Of a stretch of 64,000 bases of DNA, positions 32,038 through 41,611 are shown one piece after another. A model generated the notes under the pieces. That model saw only the letters and a program-made list of their open reading frames with translations, was not told where the DNA came from and ran no database searches. The position numbers and the translations under genes are program-made. Source of the stretch: Brevibacillus porteri. GTDB taxonomy: Bacteria > Bacillota > Bacilli > Brevibacillales > Brevibacillaceae. Every line of letters begins with the position of its first letter. Position 1 is the stretch's first letter. The stretch is taken from contig NZ_PXZO01000067.1 in the NCBI RefSeq assembly GCF_003013475.1, positions 62,001 through 126,000 on the forward strand, in the 5' to 3' direction.

Positions 32038-32580
32038 ATGAAAGCAACTGGTATCGTTCGTCGAATTGACGACCTCGGTAGGGTCGTGATTCCTAAGGAG
32101 ATTCGTCGTACACTGCGCATTCGTGAGGGCGACCCGCTTGAGATTTTTGTGGATCGTGACGGAGAAGTCATTCTCAAAAAGTATTCACCAATTGGAGAAT
32201 TGGGTGATTTTGCAAAAGAGTACGCCGACTCTTTGTATGAAAGCATGAATCATACCGTACTGATTTCAGACAGAGATACTGTCATTGCTGTGGCAGGTGC
32301 CTCCAAAAAGGAATACTTGGAGAAACCCATTGGTAGTATTGTTGAGAAATGCTTGGAGGAAAGAAAAACCCGACTGGAGAAAAACGCAGGCTCTTATGAA
32401 ATTTGTCGTGATATGAACGAAACGATGGGCTCGTTCGTCGTTGCACCCATTGTAGCAGGAGGCGATCCAATCGGGTCCGTGATCCTCCTCAACAAAAACG
32501 AGTCAACCAAGATGAGTGATTTGGAGATCAAAATGTCGGAAACAGCGGCCGGTTTCCTGGCAAAGCAGATGGAGCAGTAG
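32038..32580 (+). CDS. spoVT: Stage V sporulation protein T
   Basis: A 180-residue regulator. The N-terminal AbrB-type DNA-binding domain reads M-K-A-T-G-I-V-R-R-I-D-D-L-G-R-V-V-I-P, followed from about residue 56 by a GAF domain (V-L-I-S-D-R-D-T-V, then F-V-V-A-P-I-V-A-G-G-D-P-I-G-S-V). SpoVT tunes sigma-G-dependent genes in the forespore. In B. subtilis the gene is sigma-G dependent; here GCATA (31854) and AATACTA (31875) with a 16-base gap loosely resemble a sigma-G promoter, which I regard as weak. Has its own terminator. Confidence 0.95.
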   Translation: MKATGIVRRIDDLGRVVIPKEIRRTLRIREGDPLEIFVDRDGEVILKKYSPIGELGDFAKEYADSLYESMNHTVLISDRDTVIAVAGASKKEYLEKPIGSIVEKCLEERKTRLEKNAGSYEICRDMNETMGSFVVAPIVAGGDPIGSVILLNKNESTKMSDLEIKMSETAAGFLAKQMEQ

Positions 32581-32589
32581 GATAGGATC

Positions 32590-32624
32590 AGCAAAAACAG
32601 CCTCGTACCCCGGGGCTGTTTTTC
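32590..32624 (+). terminator. Terminator after spoVT
   Basis: AAAAACAGCCTCG pairs with CGGGGCTGTTTTT (one wobble) around TACCC, followed by CTTG. Confidence 0.88.
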
Positions 32625-32689
32625 TTGTGCCTATGGCCTTGTGGTATAATGAACGAAGTTTTAGGTTGGAGAGGAGAAATTTCACGCAC

Positions 32690-34354
32690 ATGGCTCAAGA
32701 AAAGGCTTCCGTTCAATTTGTGAAAGGCGCGGCGATACTTGGAATTGCCGGTCTTGTCTCCAAGCTTTTAGGCGCTGTATACCGCATCCCATACCAAAAC
32801 ATTGCCGGAGATATCGGCTTGTACGTATATATGCAAGTATACCCGCTGTACACCACGTTGTTGATTCTGGCGACGGCGGGTTTTCCCATCGCCATCTCCA
32901 AGATCGTCTCAGAGCGCGTCGCTGTCGGGGATGCGATCGGGGCGCGCAGGGCGTTTCGAGTAGCCAGTATATCGCTGGTTGTTCTCGGGATCTTTTTCTT
33001 CTTACTGTTATATGGAGGGGCACCTATGATTGCCCGTATGATGGGTGATGAGCATTTGATTACCCCGCTCCGAGCGGTAGCTTGGTCACTCCCGTTGGTG
33101 CCGATGGTTGCGATCTTGCGCGGCTATTTTCAGGGGCATCAAAATATGATGCCGACTGGCGTCTCTCAGGTTGCTGAGCAGTTCATTCGCGTGATTTTCA
33201 TCTTGGTCGCTGCATTCTGGGCGATGAACATGTATCAGGATCCGTACATGGCTGGTACAGGTGCCGTTTTTGCTGCTTTTCCAGGTGCCATTGCTGCTAT
33301 TCTCGTCTTGCTTTGGTATTGGAGAAAAGACAAGCAGATGGGGCTAACGACCATCAATCAAGTGCAGCAATCAACCGCGAATTCGTGGACCAATCGCCAG
33401 ATATTACGTCATCTCTTGACCTATGCCGTTCCGATTTGTATGGGTGCACTGGTTTTGCCGCTTGTTCCGCTTGTAGACTCGATGACCGTCGTCAATATGC
33501 TGCAATGGAGCGGGACCCCGGAGGACATGGCCAAGCTTTTGAAGGGTGCATTTGACCGTGGTCAGCCACTCATTCAGTTTGGTACGTTTTTCGCTACGTC
33601 CTTGTCTCTGGCATTAGTGCCTGCGATCAGTGAAGCTGTTGCCCAGCGCCAGCATCAATTGATCTCTCATCGTTCCGAAGTAGCGATTCGACTGACCTTC
33701 CTGTTAGGATTGCCTGCTTCCTTTGGACTTGCTCTGTTGGCGGAGCCGATCAACGTCATGCTCTACGGAGACAGCAACGGTACCGAGGCCCTCGCTGTAC
33801 AGTCCTTCACGATTATTTTCGCCACGGTGAGTATTGCCAGCGCGGGGATTTTGCAAGGCTTGGGACGTGTAATGCGACCTGCCCGCAACTTGTTTATTGG
33901 TGTATTGGTGAAGCTCATCCTCAATCTGGCGCTCGTTCCGTTCTGGGGCATCTCTGGTGCAGCAGTGTCCACCGTTTTAGCTTATTTGGTCGCCATGGGA
34001 CTGAACGTTCTTGCGGTAAGCAAATACACGGGGGCACAAATCGGATTCCGCCAAACGGTGAAAAAGCCATTCATCTCCGTCGTGGTGATGTCGATTGTCG
34101 TGTTGCTGGTCGAGTGGCTCGCTAATACAGTGCTCGGCAGTGCCGGACTTTCAAATCGCTTGTTCCATACGCTGGTAGGCTTGATTGCTGTCGGTTCAGG
34201 AGCATTGGTCTATTTGCTGGCACTTTTGAAAACGGGTGGACTTACGAGAAATGATATTCAATTTTTGCCAAAAGGAAAGCGAATTGCTTCGCTATTAACG
34301 AAATATAAGCTCCTCCCAGCGGAGAAAGCGAGAAGGAACGAAAAGGAGGCGTGA
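32690..34354 (+). CDS. MOP-superfamily polysaccharide flippase, SpoVB/YabM-like
   Basis: A 554-residue integral membrane protein with about 14 hydrophobic segments and the Polysacc_synt/MviN-like start F-V-K-G-A-A-I-L-G-I-A-G-L-V-S-K-L-L-G. Position (after spoVT, before mazG) equals B. subtilis yabM. The family includes SpoVB and MurJ/Amj-type lipid-linked sugar flippases used for cell-wall or cortex precursors; which lipid it moves cannot be told. An extended -10 (TGGTATAAT at about 32642) precedes it. The ribosome-binding site GGAGAGGAG is rather far (about 13 bases) from ATG 32690, so the start is slightly uncertain. Confidence 0.88.
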   Translation: MAQEKASVQFVKGAAILGIAGLVSKLLGAVYRIPYQNIAGDIGLYVYMQVYPLYTTLLILATAGFPIAISKIVSERVAVGDAIGARRAFRVASISLVVLGIFFFLLLYGGAPMIARMMGDEHLITPLRAVAWSLPLVPMVAILRGYFQGHQNMMPTGVSQVAEQFIRVIFILVAAFWAMNMYQDPYMAGTGAVFAAFPGAIAAILVLLWYWRKDKQMGLTTINQVQQSTANSWTNRQILRHLLTYAVPICMGALVLPLVPLVDSMTVVNMLQWSGTPEDMAKLLKGAFDRGQPLIQFGTFFATSLSLALVPAISEAVAQRQHQLISHRSEVAIRLTFLLGLPASFGLALLAEPINVMLYGDSNGTEALAVQSFTIIFATVSIASAGILQGLGRVMRPARNLFIGVLVKLILNLALVPFWGISGAAVSTVLAYLVAMGLNVLAVSKYTGAQIGFRQTVKKPFISVVVMSIVVLLVEWLANTVLGSAGLSNRLFHTLVGLIAVGSGALVYLLALLKTGGLTRNDIQFLPKGKRIASLLTKYKLLPAEKARRNEKEA

Positions 34355-34357
34355 CGA

Positions 34358-35836
34358 GTGGAAATGAAGAATAAGACCATTACCGTGGTCGGTCTTGGTG
34401 CCGGAGATTTGGACCAGCTCCCTTATGGCATCTATCGTACACTCAAAGCTGCCAAACAGCTGTATTTGCGCACGAAAGAGCATCCGGTCGTAGCCGAGTT
34501 GATCGCAGAAGGCATCGCGATTGAGTCCTTTGATGCTGTATATGAGCAGCACGATACGTTTTCCGATGTGTACACCGATATTGTGGAGCGACTTTTTTCA
34601 CAGGTAAACGAAGCAGGCAGTCTTGTCTATGCCGTGCCTGGCCATCCTTTGGTGGCGGAACGTACTGTGCAGCTGTTGTTGGCAGAGGGACCAAAACGTG
34701 GAGTAGAGATCGAAATTGGCGGTGGACAGAGCTTTATCGATCCGTTGTTTGCCCGCCTACATATCGACCCGATCGAGGGATTCTCTTTGCTAGATGGGAC
34801 GGCGCTCGCTGCTCATCAAGTATCTCCGGGTCTGCATACGATTATCGCGCAAGTGTACGATGCCTTTGTGGCTTCTGATGTGAAGCTGACCTTGATGGAA
34901 GTGCTGCCGGACGATTACGAGGTGACGGTAGCGACTGCCGTAGGGGTAGCGGGGCAAGAAATCATTGAGACAGTGCCGTTGTATGAACTGGACAGACTCG
35001 ATCATTTCGGGAATTTGTCCCTGGTGTATGTACCGCCGACGAAGGATGAGAAGGTATCGTACCGCCAATTCTCCTACTTGAAGGAGATCGTTGCGATCCT
35101 GCGCAGTCCGGATGGATGCCCGTGGGATCGCGAGCAAACACATCAAAGCATCCGCAAAAACTTGATTGAAGAGACGTACGAGGTTTTGGAGACGATCGAC
35201 GACGATGATCCAGATGCGATGTGTGAGGAGCTAGGTGATTTGTTGATGCAAATCATGCTGCATTCGCAGATGGCAGCCGAAGACGGATATTTTTCGGTAG
35301 ATGATGTTGTCGCGACATTGAATGAAAAGCTAGTTCGCCGCCACCCGCACGTATTCGGGGAAAAGAGCGCGAATGATTCTGAGGAAGCACTGGCGAATTG
35401 GCAGGAGATCAAAGCACAGGAAAAAGCAGCAAAAGGCATCGATGTAACGGTTCAATCACAGTTGGCGGGAATACCGCGTGATTTGCCAGCACTGATGTAT
35501 GCGTACAAGCTGCAGAAAAAAGCAGCCCAAGTCGGCTTTGACTGGGACGATATTGCAGACGTGTACAAAAAGGTAGAAGAGGAGTACCGCGAGCTGCAAG
35601 AAGCATCAGAAGAAGAACGCGCTGGCGAGCTGGGTGATTTGCTATTTGCGGTAGTCAATCTGGCGCGCTTCCTGGGGCTCGATCCGGAAGCAGCCCTCGC
35701 GTTGACCAACAACAAGTTCAAGAAGCGCTTTTCCTATATTGAAGGCAAGCTGCAAGAGGCGGGTCGTACCTTCGAGCAGACAGACCTGCAAGAGATGGAC
35801 AAATGGTGGGAGGAAGCCAAACATGAGACTAGATAA
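34358..35836 (+). CDS. mazG: Tetrapyrrole methylase-like / MazG NTP pyrophosphohydrolase fusion
   Basis: A 492-residue two-part protein (YabN). The N-terminal half (about 1-220) is a tetrapyrrole-methylase-like domain with G-L-G-A-G-D-L-D-Q-L-P and a Y-A-V-P-G-H-P segment. The C-terminal half has two MazG modules: C-P-W-D-R-E-Q-T-H-Q-S near 255 with E-E-x-Y-E and E-L-G-D-L-L near 290, and E-Y-R-E-L with E-L-G-D-L-L near 410-425. MazG hydrolyses non-canonical NTPs. GTG follows AAAGGAGGCG; its 3' end overlaps rqcP. Confidence 0.95.
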   Translation: MEMKNKTITVVGLGAGDLDQLPYGIYRTLKAAKQLYLRTKEHPVVAELIAEGIAIESFDAVYEQHDTFSDVYTDIVERLFSQVNEAGSLVYAVPGHPLVAERTVQLLLAEGPKRGVEIEIGGGQSFIDPLFARLHIDPIEGFSLLDGTALAAHQVSPGLHTIIAQVYDAFVASDVKLTLMEVLPDDYEVTVATAVGVAGQEIIETVPLYELDRLDHFGNLSLVYVPPTKDEKVSYRQFSYLKEIVAILRSPDGCPWDREQTHQSIRKNLIEETYEVLETIDDDDPDAMCEELGDLLMQIMLHSQMAAEDGYFSVDDVVATLNEKLVRRHPHVFGEKSANDSEEALANWQEIKAQEKAAKGIDVTVQSQLAGIPRDLPALMYAYKLQKKAAQVGFDWDDIADVYKKVEEEYRELQEASEEERAGELGDLLFAVVNLARFLGLDPEAALALTNNKFKKRFSYIEGKLQEAGRTFEQTDLQEMDKWWEEAKHETR

Positions 35837-36116
35837 ATATTTGAAAGTGTCTCGACTGATCAAGCGGCGCACGCTCGCAAAAGAAGTGTGCGACAAACAG
35901 CGTGTGGAAATCAACGATCGCCCTGCAAAGGCGTCCAGTAACGTGAAAATCGGCGACAAGCTGGCGATCCGTTTCGGACAAAAAATCGTGTCGGTAAAAG
36001 TAGAGGACATTAAGGAAAACCCGCGCAAGGAAGAAGCGGCTTCGCTGTATACCGTCATTGGCGAAGTTCCCGTTCCGCGTGATGAAAAAGAAGAAGACGC
36101 CTACCTCAAAGGGTAA
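35823..36116 (+). CDS. rqcP: S4-domain ribosome quality control factor RqcP (YabO)
   Basis: A 97-residue S4-domain protein, M-R-L-D-K-Y-L-K-V-S-R-L-I-K-R-R at the start, then V-C-D-K-Q-R-V-E-I-N-D-R-P-A-K-A-S. In B. subtilis RqcP binds 50S subunits carrying stalled nascent chains with RqcH and promotes alanine tailing. ATG 35823 overlaps mazG by 14 bases (translational coupling). In B. subtilis yabP follows; here a terminator and a 7.6-kb block intervene. Confidence 0.94.
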   Translation: MRLDKYLKVSRLIKRRTLAKEVCDKQRVEINDRPAKASSNVKIGDKLAIRFGQKIVSVKVEDIKENPRKEEAASLYTVIGEVPVPRDEKEEDAYLKG

Positions 36117-36125
36117 TGTACAACG

Positions 36126-36159
36126 AAAAGAGACTGCCGGGATGGCAGTCTTTTTTTTA
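36126..36159 (+). terminator. Terminator after rqcP
   Basis: GACTGCC pairs with GGCAGTC around GGGAT, followed by eight T residues. Confidence 0.92.
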
Positions 36160-36217
36160 GGCTTTTTTTCCAAGCAAAGGATATAATGAGAGTACCTGAA
36201 GGCATTTCCGAAGGGAT

Positions 36218-38362
36218 GTGTGCTGTGTGCAACAAAACGGAGTTCGAACGGGCTACTTTTTGTCTATTTCGCTTCTGTTATCATCTATCCTGTACTTTTT
36301 TGCCTCGAACTGGCCGCTTATGGTCAGGGAGCAAAAGATCGGCGTCAGTGTGGCAATCCTCGTTCTTTTTTATTTGTTATCCTATGGACTGCGTTTCATC
36401 AAACGTCATACGTTTTTGAGCAATTGGCTTCTGGTGGCTGGTGGCTTGGCCTTTGGCATCAGCGTGGCTTTGTTGGGGCAAATATACAATAGTCATGCTG
36501 ATAGCTACATGCTGTTCGTCGTATGGCTCATTCCGAATTTGTTATTTGCGGTTTTCACGCGCTATCAGCCGTTCTATGTCATCAGCTATGTCCTCGCTCA
36601 TTTGGCCATTTACTTCTTTCTCCATCCATCAGTCATTCATGTAGCGCGTGAAGACGAGTGGTGGTTCATGATTTTTTGGTTGATTGCTTTGGGAAATATG
36701 GTCTTGTTCTGGCTAACCACGACAGGAAGATTACATTCTAAACCGATCTACTACTTATCCTTTCTGACCTTTTCCGTCAGTCTTTTCTGGTCAGCTTTCA
36801 CGGATGTATACGGTCCGTTTCCTGAGCTTTTATATGTCCTTACCGGGGGCATCCTGTTTGTCACGTTTTTAAAGTGGGTGCCGAGTCGCGGGCTTCTGAT
36901 TGTGACAGCCTCGCTGCTCTCGCTGTTTGTGCTCGTTAAATTCATATCCTACATGGTGAAGTATTATTCAGAAGGCTTCTTTGTTTTGATGCTGCTGCTG
37001 ACCGTAGTCATTATTTGGGGAGCAGTTGCAGGGATTAATTGGCTGCGCAAGGAATCAGCGTATCAAAAAAGCAAATGGGTTGTGTTTTTTCAAGAGGCAT
37101 TTACGGTTCTCGTTACGACCATTGCCGCATCTATTGGAGCTATTTCGATAGCAGGTCTGCTTTTTCTGATCATTCAAGAGGAAACGGTTATTGATTTGCT
37201 GTTTTTCCTTTCCTTAATTGGCTTTATTGGCCCTGTGGTGTTTATGAGTGGGATGAATGCAACGGTACGATATACACTGCTCACAATGGGGTATATATTG
37301 GGTGTCGGTTCTGTTCTGTTTTTAGAAGGAGCTTACTGGATCGTTTTCCTGTTGGTACTGTTATACGTGTGGAAAGCTGTCCCTGCCATTCCGGCGCGGC
37401 TTTTGACACAGCTGACTTTTTTAGGCGTCCTGGCTACGAAGCTGGACGAGTACCTGCCTTCCTTTGAATATGTACTATTGATCATATTTGCTACGCAGTT
37501 GGCGATGCATTACGTAAAACAATTGCCAGCCGTTTTGCAAAACAGCTCGTTGGTGTACGCCTTACTCTCGCTTTTGATCCTGACAGAGGAAGGGTTTCAA
37601 TCGGGCTCCATGAATGTGGTAGTGAATCTGGCTTTTTTCGCAGTCAGCACGTATTTGTTGTATCGGACATTGCATCAGCAAAATAAGGTGAGATTCGGTA
37701 TTGTACTCGGTTTCTGGTTTGCCTTTCTCCTCATGAAGTACTACGACATGCTATGGAGCTTGCTGCACAAGTCACTGAGCCTGCTTTTGCTCAGCCTGGT
37801 GTTTTTCATCGCTACCCTGTGGTGGGATCGAAGGTCGAAAATCGAGTGGCCGAGAAGCGAGCCTTCCCTTTTTGTGAGAAAAGCGTTTGTGTTGCTTCCT
37901 GTCATTTTGCTGCAATTTGTTTTGATTGGCTATCAAGTATGGAGCAGTGAAACGATCCTGGCCAACGGAAAAACGGTGAAGCTGGAGCTGGTTCCAATCG
38001 ATCCGCGTTCGTTACTGCAAGGTGATTACGTCAGACTTGGCTACACCATTTCTACACTGGGCCAAGAACAGGTTGACTCAGGGGATAAGATTCGAGTCGT
38101 ACTCCGCCAAAAAGCAGATGGCTTGCACAGCTACAGTGGCTATTATGAGATCGATGGTCGATGGAATCGAGCCTACGAGCCTCAGCCATCGGATGTGGTG
38201 ATTAATGGAAGTTCAATCGGTGGCAATCAGGTGGAATACGGCATAGAAAGCTATTTTGTCCCAGAAGGAACCGGACTTGAAGTCGAGCGGAATGCCAAAT
38301 ACGCTATTGTGAAAATTGGTGAGAGAGGCGATGCCATCCTGGAGAGCCTGTCGAACCAGTAG
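36218..38362 (+). CDS. Polytopic membrane protein with GDYxxLxY domain
   Basis: A protein of about 711-714 residues. The first two thirds (to about residue 570) holds some 16-18 hydrophobic segments resembling DUF2157/DUF4401 membrane proteins. It then ends in a soluble domain of about 130 residues with P-I-D-P-R-S-L-L-Q-G-D-Y-V-R-L-G-Y, the signature of GDYxxLxY proteins, which is predicted to face the outside. Function is unknown. GTG 36218 is the long start; GTG 36227 fits the AAGGG at 36211-36215 better. A TATAAT at 36182-36187 suggests its own promoter. First gene of the block that separates rqcP from yabP. Confidence 0.75.
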   Translation: MCCVQQNGVRTGYFLSISLLLSSILYFFASNWPLMVREQKIGVSVAILVLFYLLSYGLRFIKRHTFLSNWLLVAGGLAFGISVALLGQIYNSHADSYMLFVVWLIPNLLFAVFTRYQPFYVISYVLAHLAIYFFLHPSVIHVAREDEWWFMIFWLIALGNMVLFWLTTTGRLHSKPIYYLSFLTFSVSLFWSAFTDVYGPFPELLYVLTGGILFVTFLKWVPSRGLLIVTASLLSLFVLVKFISYMVKYYSEGFFVLMLLLTVVIIWGAVAGINWLRKESAYQKSKWVVFFQEAFTVLVTTIAASIGAISIAGLLFLIIQEETVIDLLFFLSLIGFIGPVVFMSGMNATVRYTLLTMGYILGVGSVLFLEGAYWIVFLLVLLYVWKAVPAIPARLLTQLTFLGVLATKLDEYLPSFEYVLLIIFATQLAMHYVKQLPAVLQNSSLVYALLSLLILTEEGFQSGSMNVVVNLAFFAVSTYLLYRTLHQQNKVRFGIVLGFWFAFLLMKYYDMLWSLLHKSLSLLLLSLVFFIATLWWDRRSKIEWPRSEPSLFVRKAFVLLPVILLQFVLIGYQVWSSETILANGKTVKLELVPIDPRSLLQGDYVRLGYTISTLGQEQVDSGDKIRVVLRQKADGLHSYSGYYEIDGRWNRAYEPQPSDVVINGSSIGGNQVEYGIESYFVPEGTGLEVERNAKYAIVKIGERGDAILESLSNQ

Positions 38363-38367
38363 ACATT

Positions 38368-38415
38368 ACAAAAGAAGAAGCTGCCTGTGTCATCGAGCAG
38401 CTTCTTCTTTTGTGT
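38368..38415. terminator. Bidirectional terminator between convergent genes
   Basis: ACAAAAGAAGAAGCTGC pairs perfectly with GCAGCTTCTTCTTTTGT. The arms are A/T-rich on their outer sides, so the hairpin works in both directions. The left arm is just past the membrane gene; the right arm lies inside the last codons of the MFS gene. Confidence 0.9.
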
Positions 38416-39673
38416 GGGGAAGTAAACGTTCTTTGGAATCCATTGGCAACACGATCGAACGGGTGAGCATAACGCCTACGATCCCCAGCGAAAAGATGAG
38501 GAGTGCCATTAGATAGGACGGGAGGACAGCTCCCAAAGTGATACCGACTGCCCCCATGATCCGAGCGCCAGGCACAACGAGTCCGTTCACAGCCATATAA
38601 GAGCTACGCAAATCATCTTTTACAATTTGCGCCAGATAGGTTTGGCGAATGGGAGCGTGAATCAGCTCGCCCATCGTGCTTATAAGCACCGCGGCCAGGA
38701 TAACGATAAGGGAGTTGCTGTACATGATCAGTGAGTACCCGGCAATATACATCAGCCCACTTGTATACAAGGCAGGAGCTTCTTTCAAGTGTTCGATGAG
38801 CTTGGTGACGGCAAGAGAGAACAATACCACGAGCAGCGTATTTTCGAGCTGGATCAGGCTGAATATTTTGATGCCCGTCAGTTCAACAGAAAACCAGTCA
38901 AACAAGTCAAAGCTCTGCGGGGCAAACTCCTGAGCAAGTCTGACAGCGATGTAGTTAGGTGTTTGAAATTCTGGTGCAAAGATGAGCATGCCGCTTAGTG
39001 AAAAGAGGATGAAACGACGGTCAGTCATTACCAGCTTGTAGCTTGCGACCATATCCCGTAAGATACCTGTCCCCGTTCCGACATGGTTCATTGGCTTCGG
39101 CTGGTACGATTCCTTGATACAAAAGGAAATGATCACAAGTATGAAAAAACTGATAGCGGTAAGCGTGAGGAGCAGTTCGAAACGATGGGTAGCAAACAAG
39201 AGACCTCCCACTACGGAACCTAGTGCAATCGATAAGTTGTTGGACCAGTAGTTAATGCCGTACATATACGTTCGGTTTTCTTTCGTACTGACATCGATGA
39301 GCATCGCATCTGCGGCGGGGTTAATCATTCCGTTACTCGCATTCTGGACGAGCATCATGGCAAACGTGAGCCAAGCAGAATCGAGCCACGGGGAGTTCGC
39401 TGCCATCATGATGAAGAGAGCGAAGCACTGAATCCATTGTCCGTATACCATCACTTTTTTTCTGCCCCACCGATCAGCCAGGTAGCCGCCGTAGAAGCCC
39501 ATCAAGATTTGCGCACATACGGTCAGGACTAACAGGAGCCCTGTTATAGCAGGACCGAGCTTGGCAGAAAAGTAAATGGCCATAAAAGGGAAGATCATAT
39601 TTCCTACCAGACGTGTCAGAAAGGAAGTCACGATTCGTATGCGGATGTTGGGATGGAGTTGCGAAAAGCTCAT
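38390..39673 (-). CDS. MFS transporter
   Basis: A 427-residue major facilitator with about 12 membrane helices. It has G-G-Y-L-A-D-R-W-G-R-K-K (the helix 2-3 signature loop) near residue 64 and an Asn/Asp-rich second helix pair N-G-M-I-N-P-A-A-D-A. The substrate cannot be read; drug- or sugar-efflux types are both possible. It is divergent from an SgrR-like regulator across 98 bases. The E. coli pair SgrR/SetA (regulator and sugar-efflux MFS) has the same arrangement, so a sugar or sugar-phosphate-stress efflux role is a plausible inference. AAAGGAGGTCG precedes the ATG. Confidence 0.85.
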   Translation of the reverse strand: MSFSQLHPNIRIRIVTSFLTRLVGNMIFPFMAIYFSAKLGPAITGLLLVLTVCAQILMGFYGGYLADRWGRKKVMVYGQWIQCFALFIMMAANSPWLDSAWLTFAMMLVQNASNGMINPAADAMLIDVSTKENRTYMYGINYWSNNLSIALGSVVGGLLFATHRFELLLTLTAISFFILVIISFCIKESYQPKPMNHVGTGTGILRDMVASYKLVMTDRRFILFSLSGMLIFAPEFQTPNYIAVRLAQEFAPQSFDLFDWFSVELTGIKIFSLIQLENTLLVVLFSLAVTKLIEHLKEAPALYTSGLMYIAGYSLIMYSNSLIVILAAVLISTMGELIHAPIRQTYLAQIVKDDLRSSYMAVNGLVVPGARIMGAVGITLGAVLPSYLMALLIFSLGIVGVMLTRSIVLPMDSKERLLPHTKEEAAR

Positions 39674-39771
39674 GGGGACGACCTCCTTTTTTCCAATTGT
39701 AGCTATGAAAAGGAGAAGAAAAAGGGTAAGATTCCTCTGTGAATTTCACCTTTTAAGGAATGTGATGCCTT

Positions 39772-41550
39772 ATGAAAAGCAATGAGCACTTTATGCAGAT
39801 GCTACTCGGGTTATCAGAATGGGAGACGGGGCGCGAACAAAAGATCGGTATACAAGAGTTGTCCCAGCTTTTATGCTGTACGCCCCGCAATGTGAAACTG
39901 ATTTTGCGCAAATGGGAGAGTGAGGGGCTCCTTTTATGGAAGGCAGGCGTAGGACGGGGCAATCATTCGAGACTTACGATTCTCTGCGATATCACTGACT
40001 TTTTGGCCAGTTACTTTCAGAAGCTATTGATGGACGGAAACATTGGGGAAGCAGTGCAGCTTTTGCATCATAAAAATTTGCCTGCGGGTGCAAAGCGGCT
40101 TTTGCAGGAAAAGTGGGACAGTCAATTCGGATTTGTCGCGGAAGAGAACGAGAAGAGGCGTCAGGAAATTTTACGTATTCCGCGTGAACGAGCTTTTTCA
40201 ACCATCGACCCCGCATTCGTAGCCGTAGCGGCGGAGAGTCATTTTATCCAGCAAATCTGCCATGCGCTCGTCATTTTCGATTTGGCTACACAAGATTTTA
40301 AGCCCCAGCTAGCCTACGCTTGGGAAAGTAATCTGGATATGACTGCTTGGACCTTTTATTTACGAAAAGGAGTTCGCTTTCACCATGGTCGTGTACTGAC
40401 AGGAGAAGACGTAGCCTATACCGTTCAGCGACTGATTGAGCTGGATTCACCGTATCGTTGGCAAGTGGACGATATCGATTGGATCGAACAGCGAAATGAC
40501 GGAGCCATTACTTTTCATTTACGGAAGCCAAACGGTTTTTTCTTGCATTTGGTATCTTGCATCGGGATGTCAATTTTGCCGCATGATGTGCCGTTTTCGG
40601 AGTCTGCGATTGTAGGGACAGGCCCGTTTCGGCTGGTCGAATTTACAGAGGATCGGTTGGTATTGGCAGCGTTCGACGACTATTATCGGGAGCGGGCGAT
40701 TCTGGATCGAGTAGAAATCTGGCGAGTACCGGGATCAAGTTCTTCGAAGCAACGGTATCAACTTTCGCTGGCTGAGGATGAAGCGACGGAAGATGATAGC
40801 AAATCTTTGGAGGTTCAAGAGGTAGGCTGTCACTATCTGAACTTCAACTTTCGAAAGCCCGGTATTCAGCACGACTTCGCTTTTCGCCAAGCAATCAAAC
40901 TTCTGATCGACCCCGTGCAAATGATTCGAGACTTGAAAAAAGAGACGTTTACGCCTGCCGGAAGCTTTTTGCCGGAGAGAAGCCAACGCATGTACTTTTC
41001 CTCACATACCATAGAGGAAGCGGCTCATTGGCTACAAAAAAGTGCATATCAGGGCGAGGCTGTCTTGTTGAGTTTCAACGACGCGAAGAAAATGAGAGAA
41101 GAAGCAGAATGGCTTCAGGAGAGGTGTCAGCTGGTTGGCATTCAGCTAGAATTGCAGGGCATCACGAAAGATCAGTTCTTGTCGTACGATACAGCTCAAC
41201 ATGCTGATATGGCTATGATGGGGGAGGTCCTGCAACGTGATATCGAGCTGGGGCTGATGGAGATATACAAAAACAAATGCTCCTTGGTGCATCGTTTTTT
41301 AGACGATGACAGGTTGGCGATTGTTGAGGAGCGGATGTCAAAAATTCTTCAACTACAGGACAGTAAAGAACGTATGCGTGCTTTGGAAAAGATGGAGGAC
41401 ACACTTAGGGATGAGGCGTGGCTGCTTTTCTTGTACCATGCGAAGCGATTCGATCACTACCATCCCGCTTTGCAAGGAATTGCGGTCGATTCGTTTGGAT
41501 GGATCGACTTTTCCAAACTGTGGGTTAAATCATTCGTTACCAGTCTGTAA
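39772..41550 (+). CDS. SgrR-like regulator: HTH plus solute-binding domain
   Basis: A 592-residue protein with an N-terminal winged-helix region (about 1-110; L-S-Q-L-L-C-C-T-P-R-N-V-K-L-I-L-R-K-W-E, an HTH of the SgrR_N type). An SBP_bac_5 (dipeptide/oligopeptide-binding) domain follows from about 145, with P-Q-L-A-Y-A-W-E, L-R-K-G-V-R-F-H and G-T-G-P-F-R-L. There is no signal peptide, so it is a cytoplasmic regulator that senses a small ligand with a binding-protein fold. SgrR of E. coli is the reference. It likely controls the divergent MFS gene through the shared 98-base region. Confidence 0.87.
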   Translation: MKSNEHFMQMLLGLSEWETGREQKIGIQELSQLLCCTPRNVKLILRKWESEGLLLWKAGVGRGNHSRLTILCDITDFLASYFQKLLMDGNIGEAVQLLHHKNLPAGAKRLLQEKWDSQFGFVAEENEKRRQEILRIPRERAFSTIDPAFVAVAAESHFIQQICHALVIFDLATQDFKPQLAYAWESNLDMTAWTFYLRKGVRFHHGRVLTGEDVAYTVQRLIELDSPYRWQVDDIDWIEQRNDGAITFHLRKPNGFFLHLVSCIGMSILPHDVPFSESAIVGTGPFRLVEFTEDRLVLAAFDDYYRERAILDRVEIWRVPGSSSSKQRYQLSLAEDEATEDDSKSLEVQEVGCHYLNFNFRKPGIQHDFAFRQAIKLLIDPVQMIRDLKKETFTPAGSFLPERSQRMYFSSHTIEEAAHWLQKSAYQGEAVLLSFNDAKKMREEAEWLQERCQLVGIQLELQGITKDQFLSYDTAQHADMAMMGEVLQRDIELGLMEIYKNKCSLVHRFLDDDRLAIVEERMSKILQLQDSKERMRALEKMEDTLRDEAWLLFLYHAKRFDHYHPALQGIAVDSFGWIDFSKLWVKSFVTSL

Positions 41551-41611
41551 CCCTTTCTTGCCGAACATTTCCTATCATAGTAAGGAAATTGTAGAGAAGG
41601 AGGCGTTACCG

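Noticed and set aside
41306..41611. Extension of the secreted protein into the SgrR-like gene
   Set aside because: It overlaps the upstream gene in another frame and would bury the signal peptide; TTG 41612 has a good ribosome-binding site.
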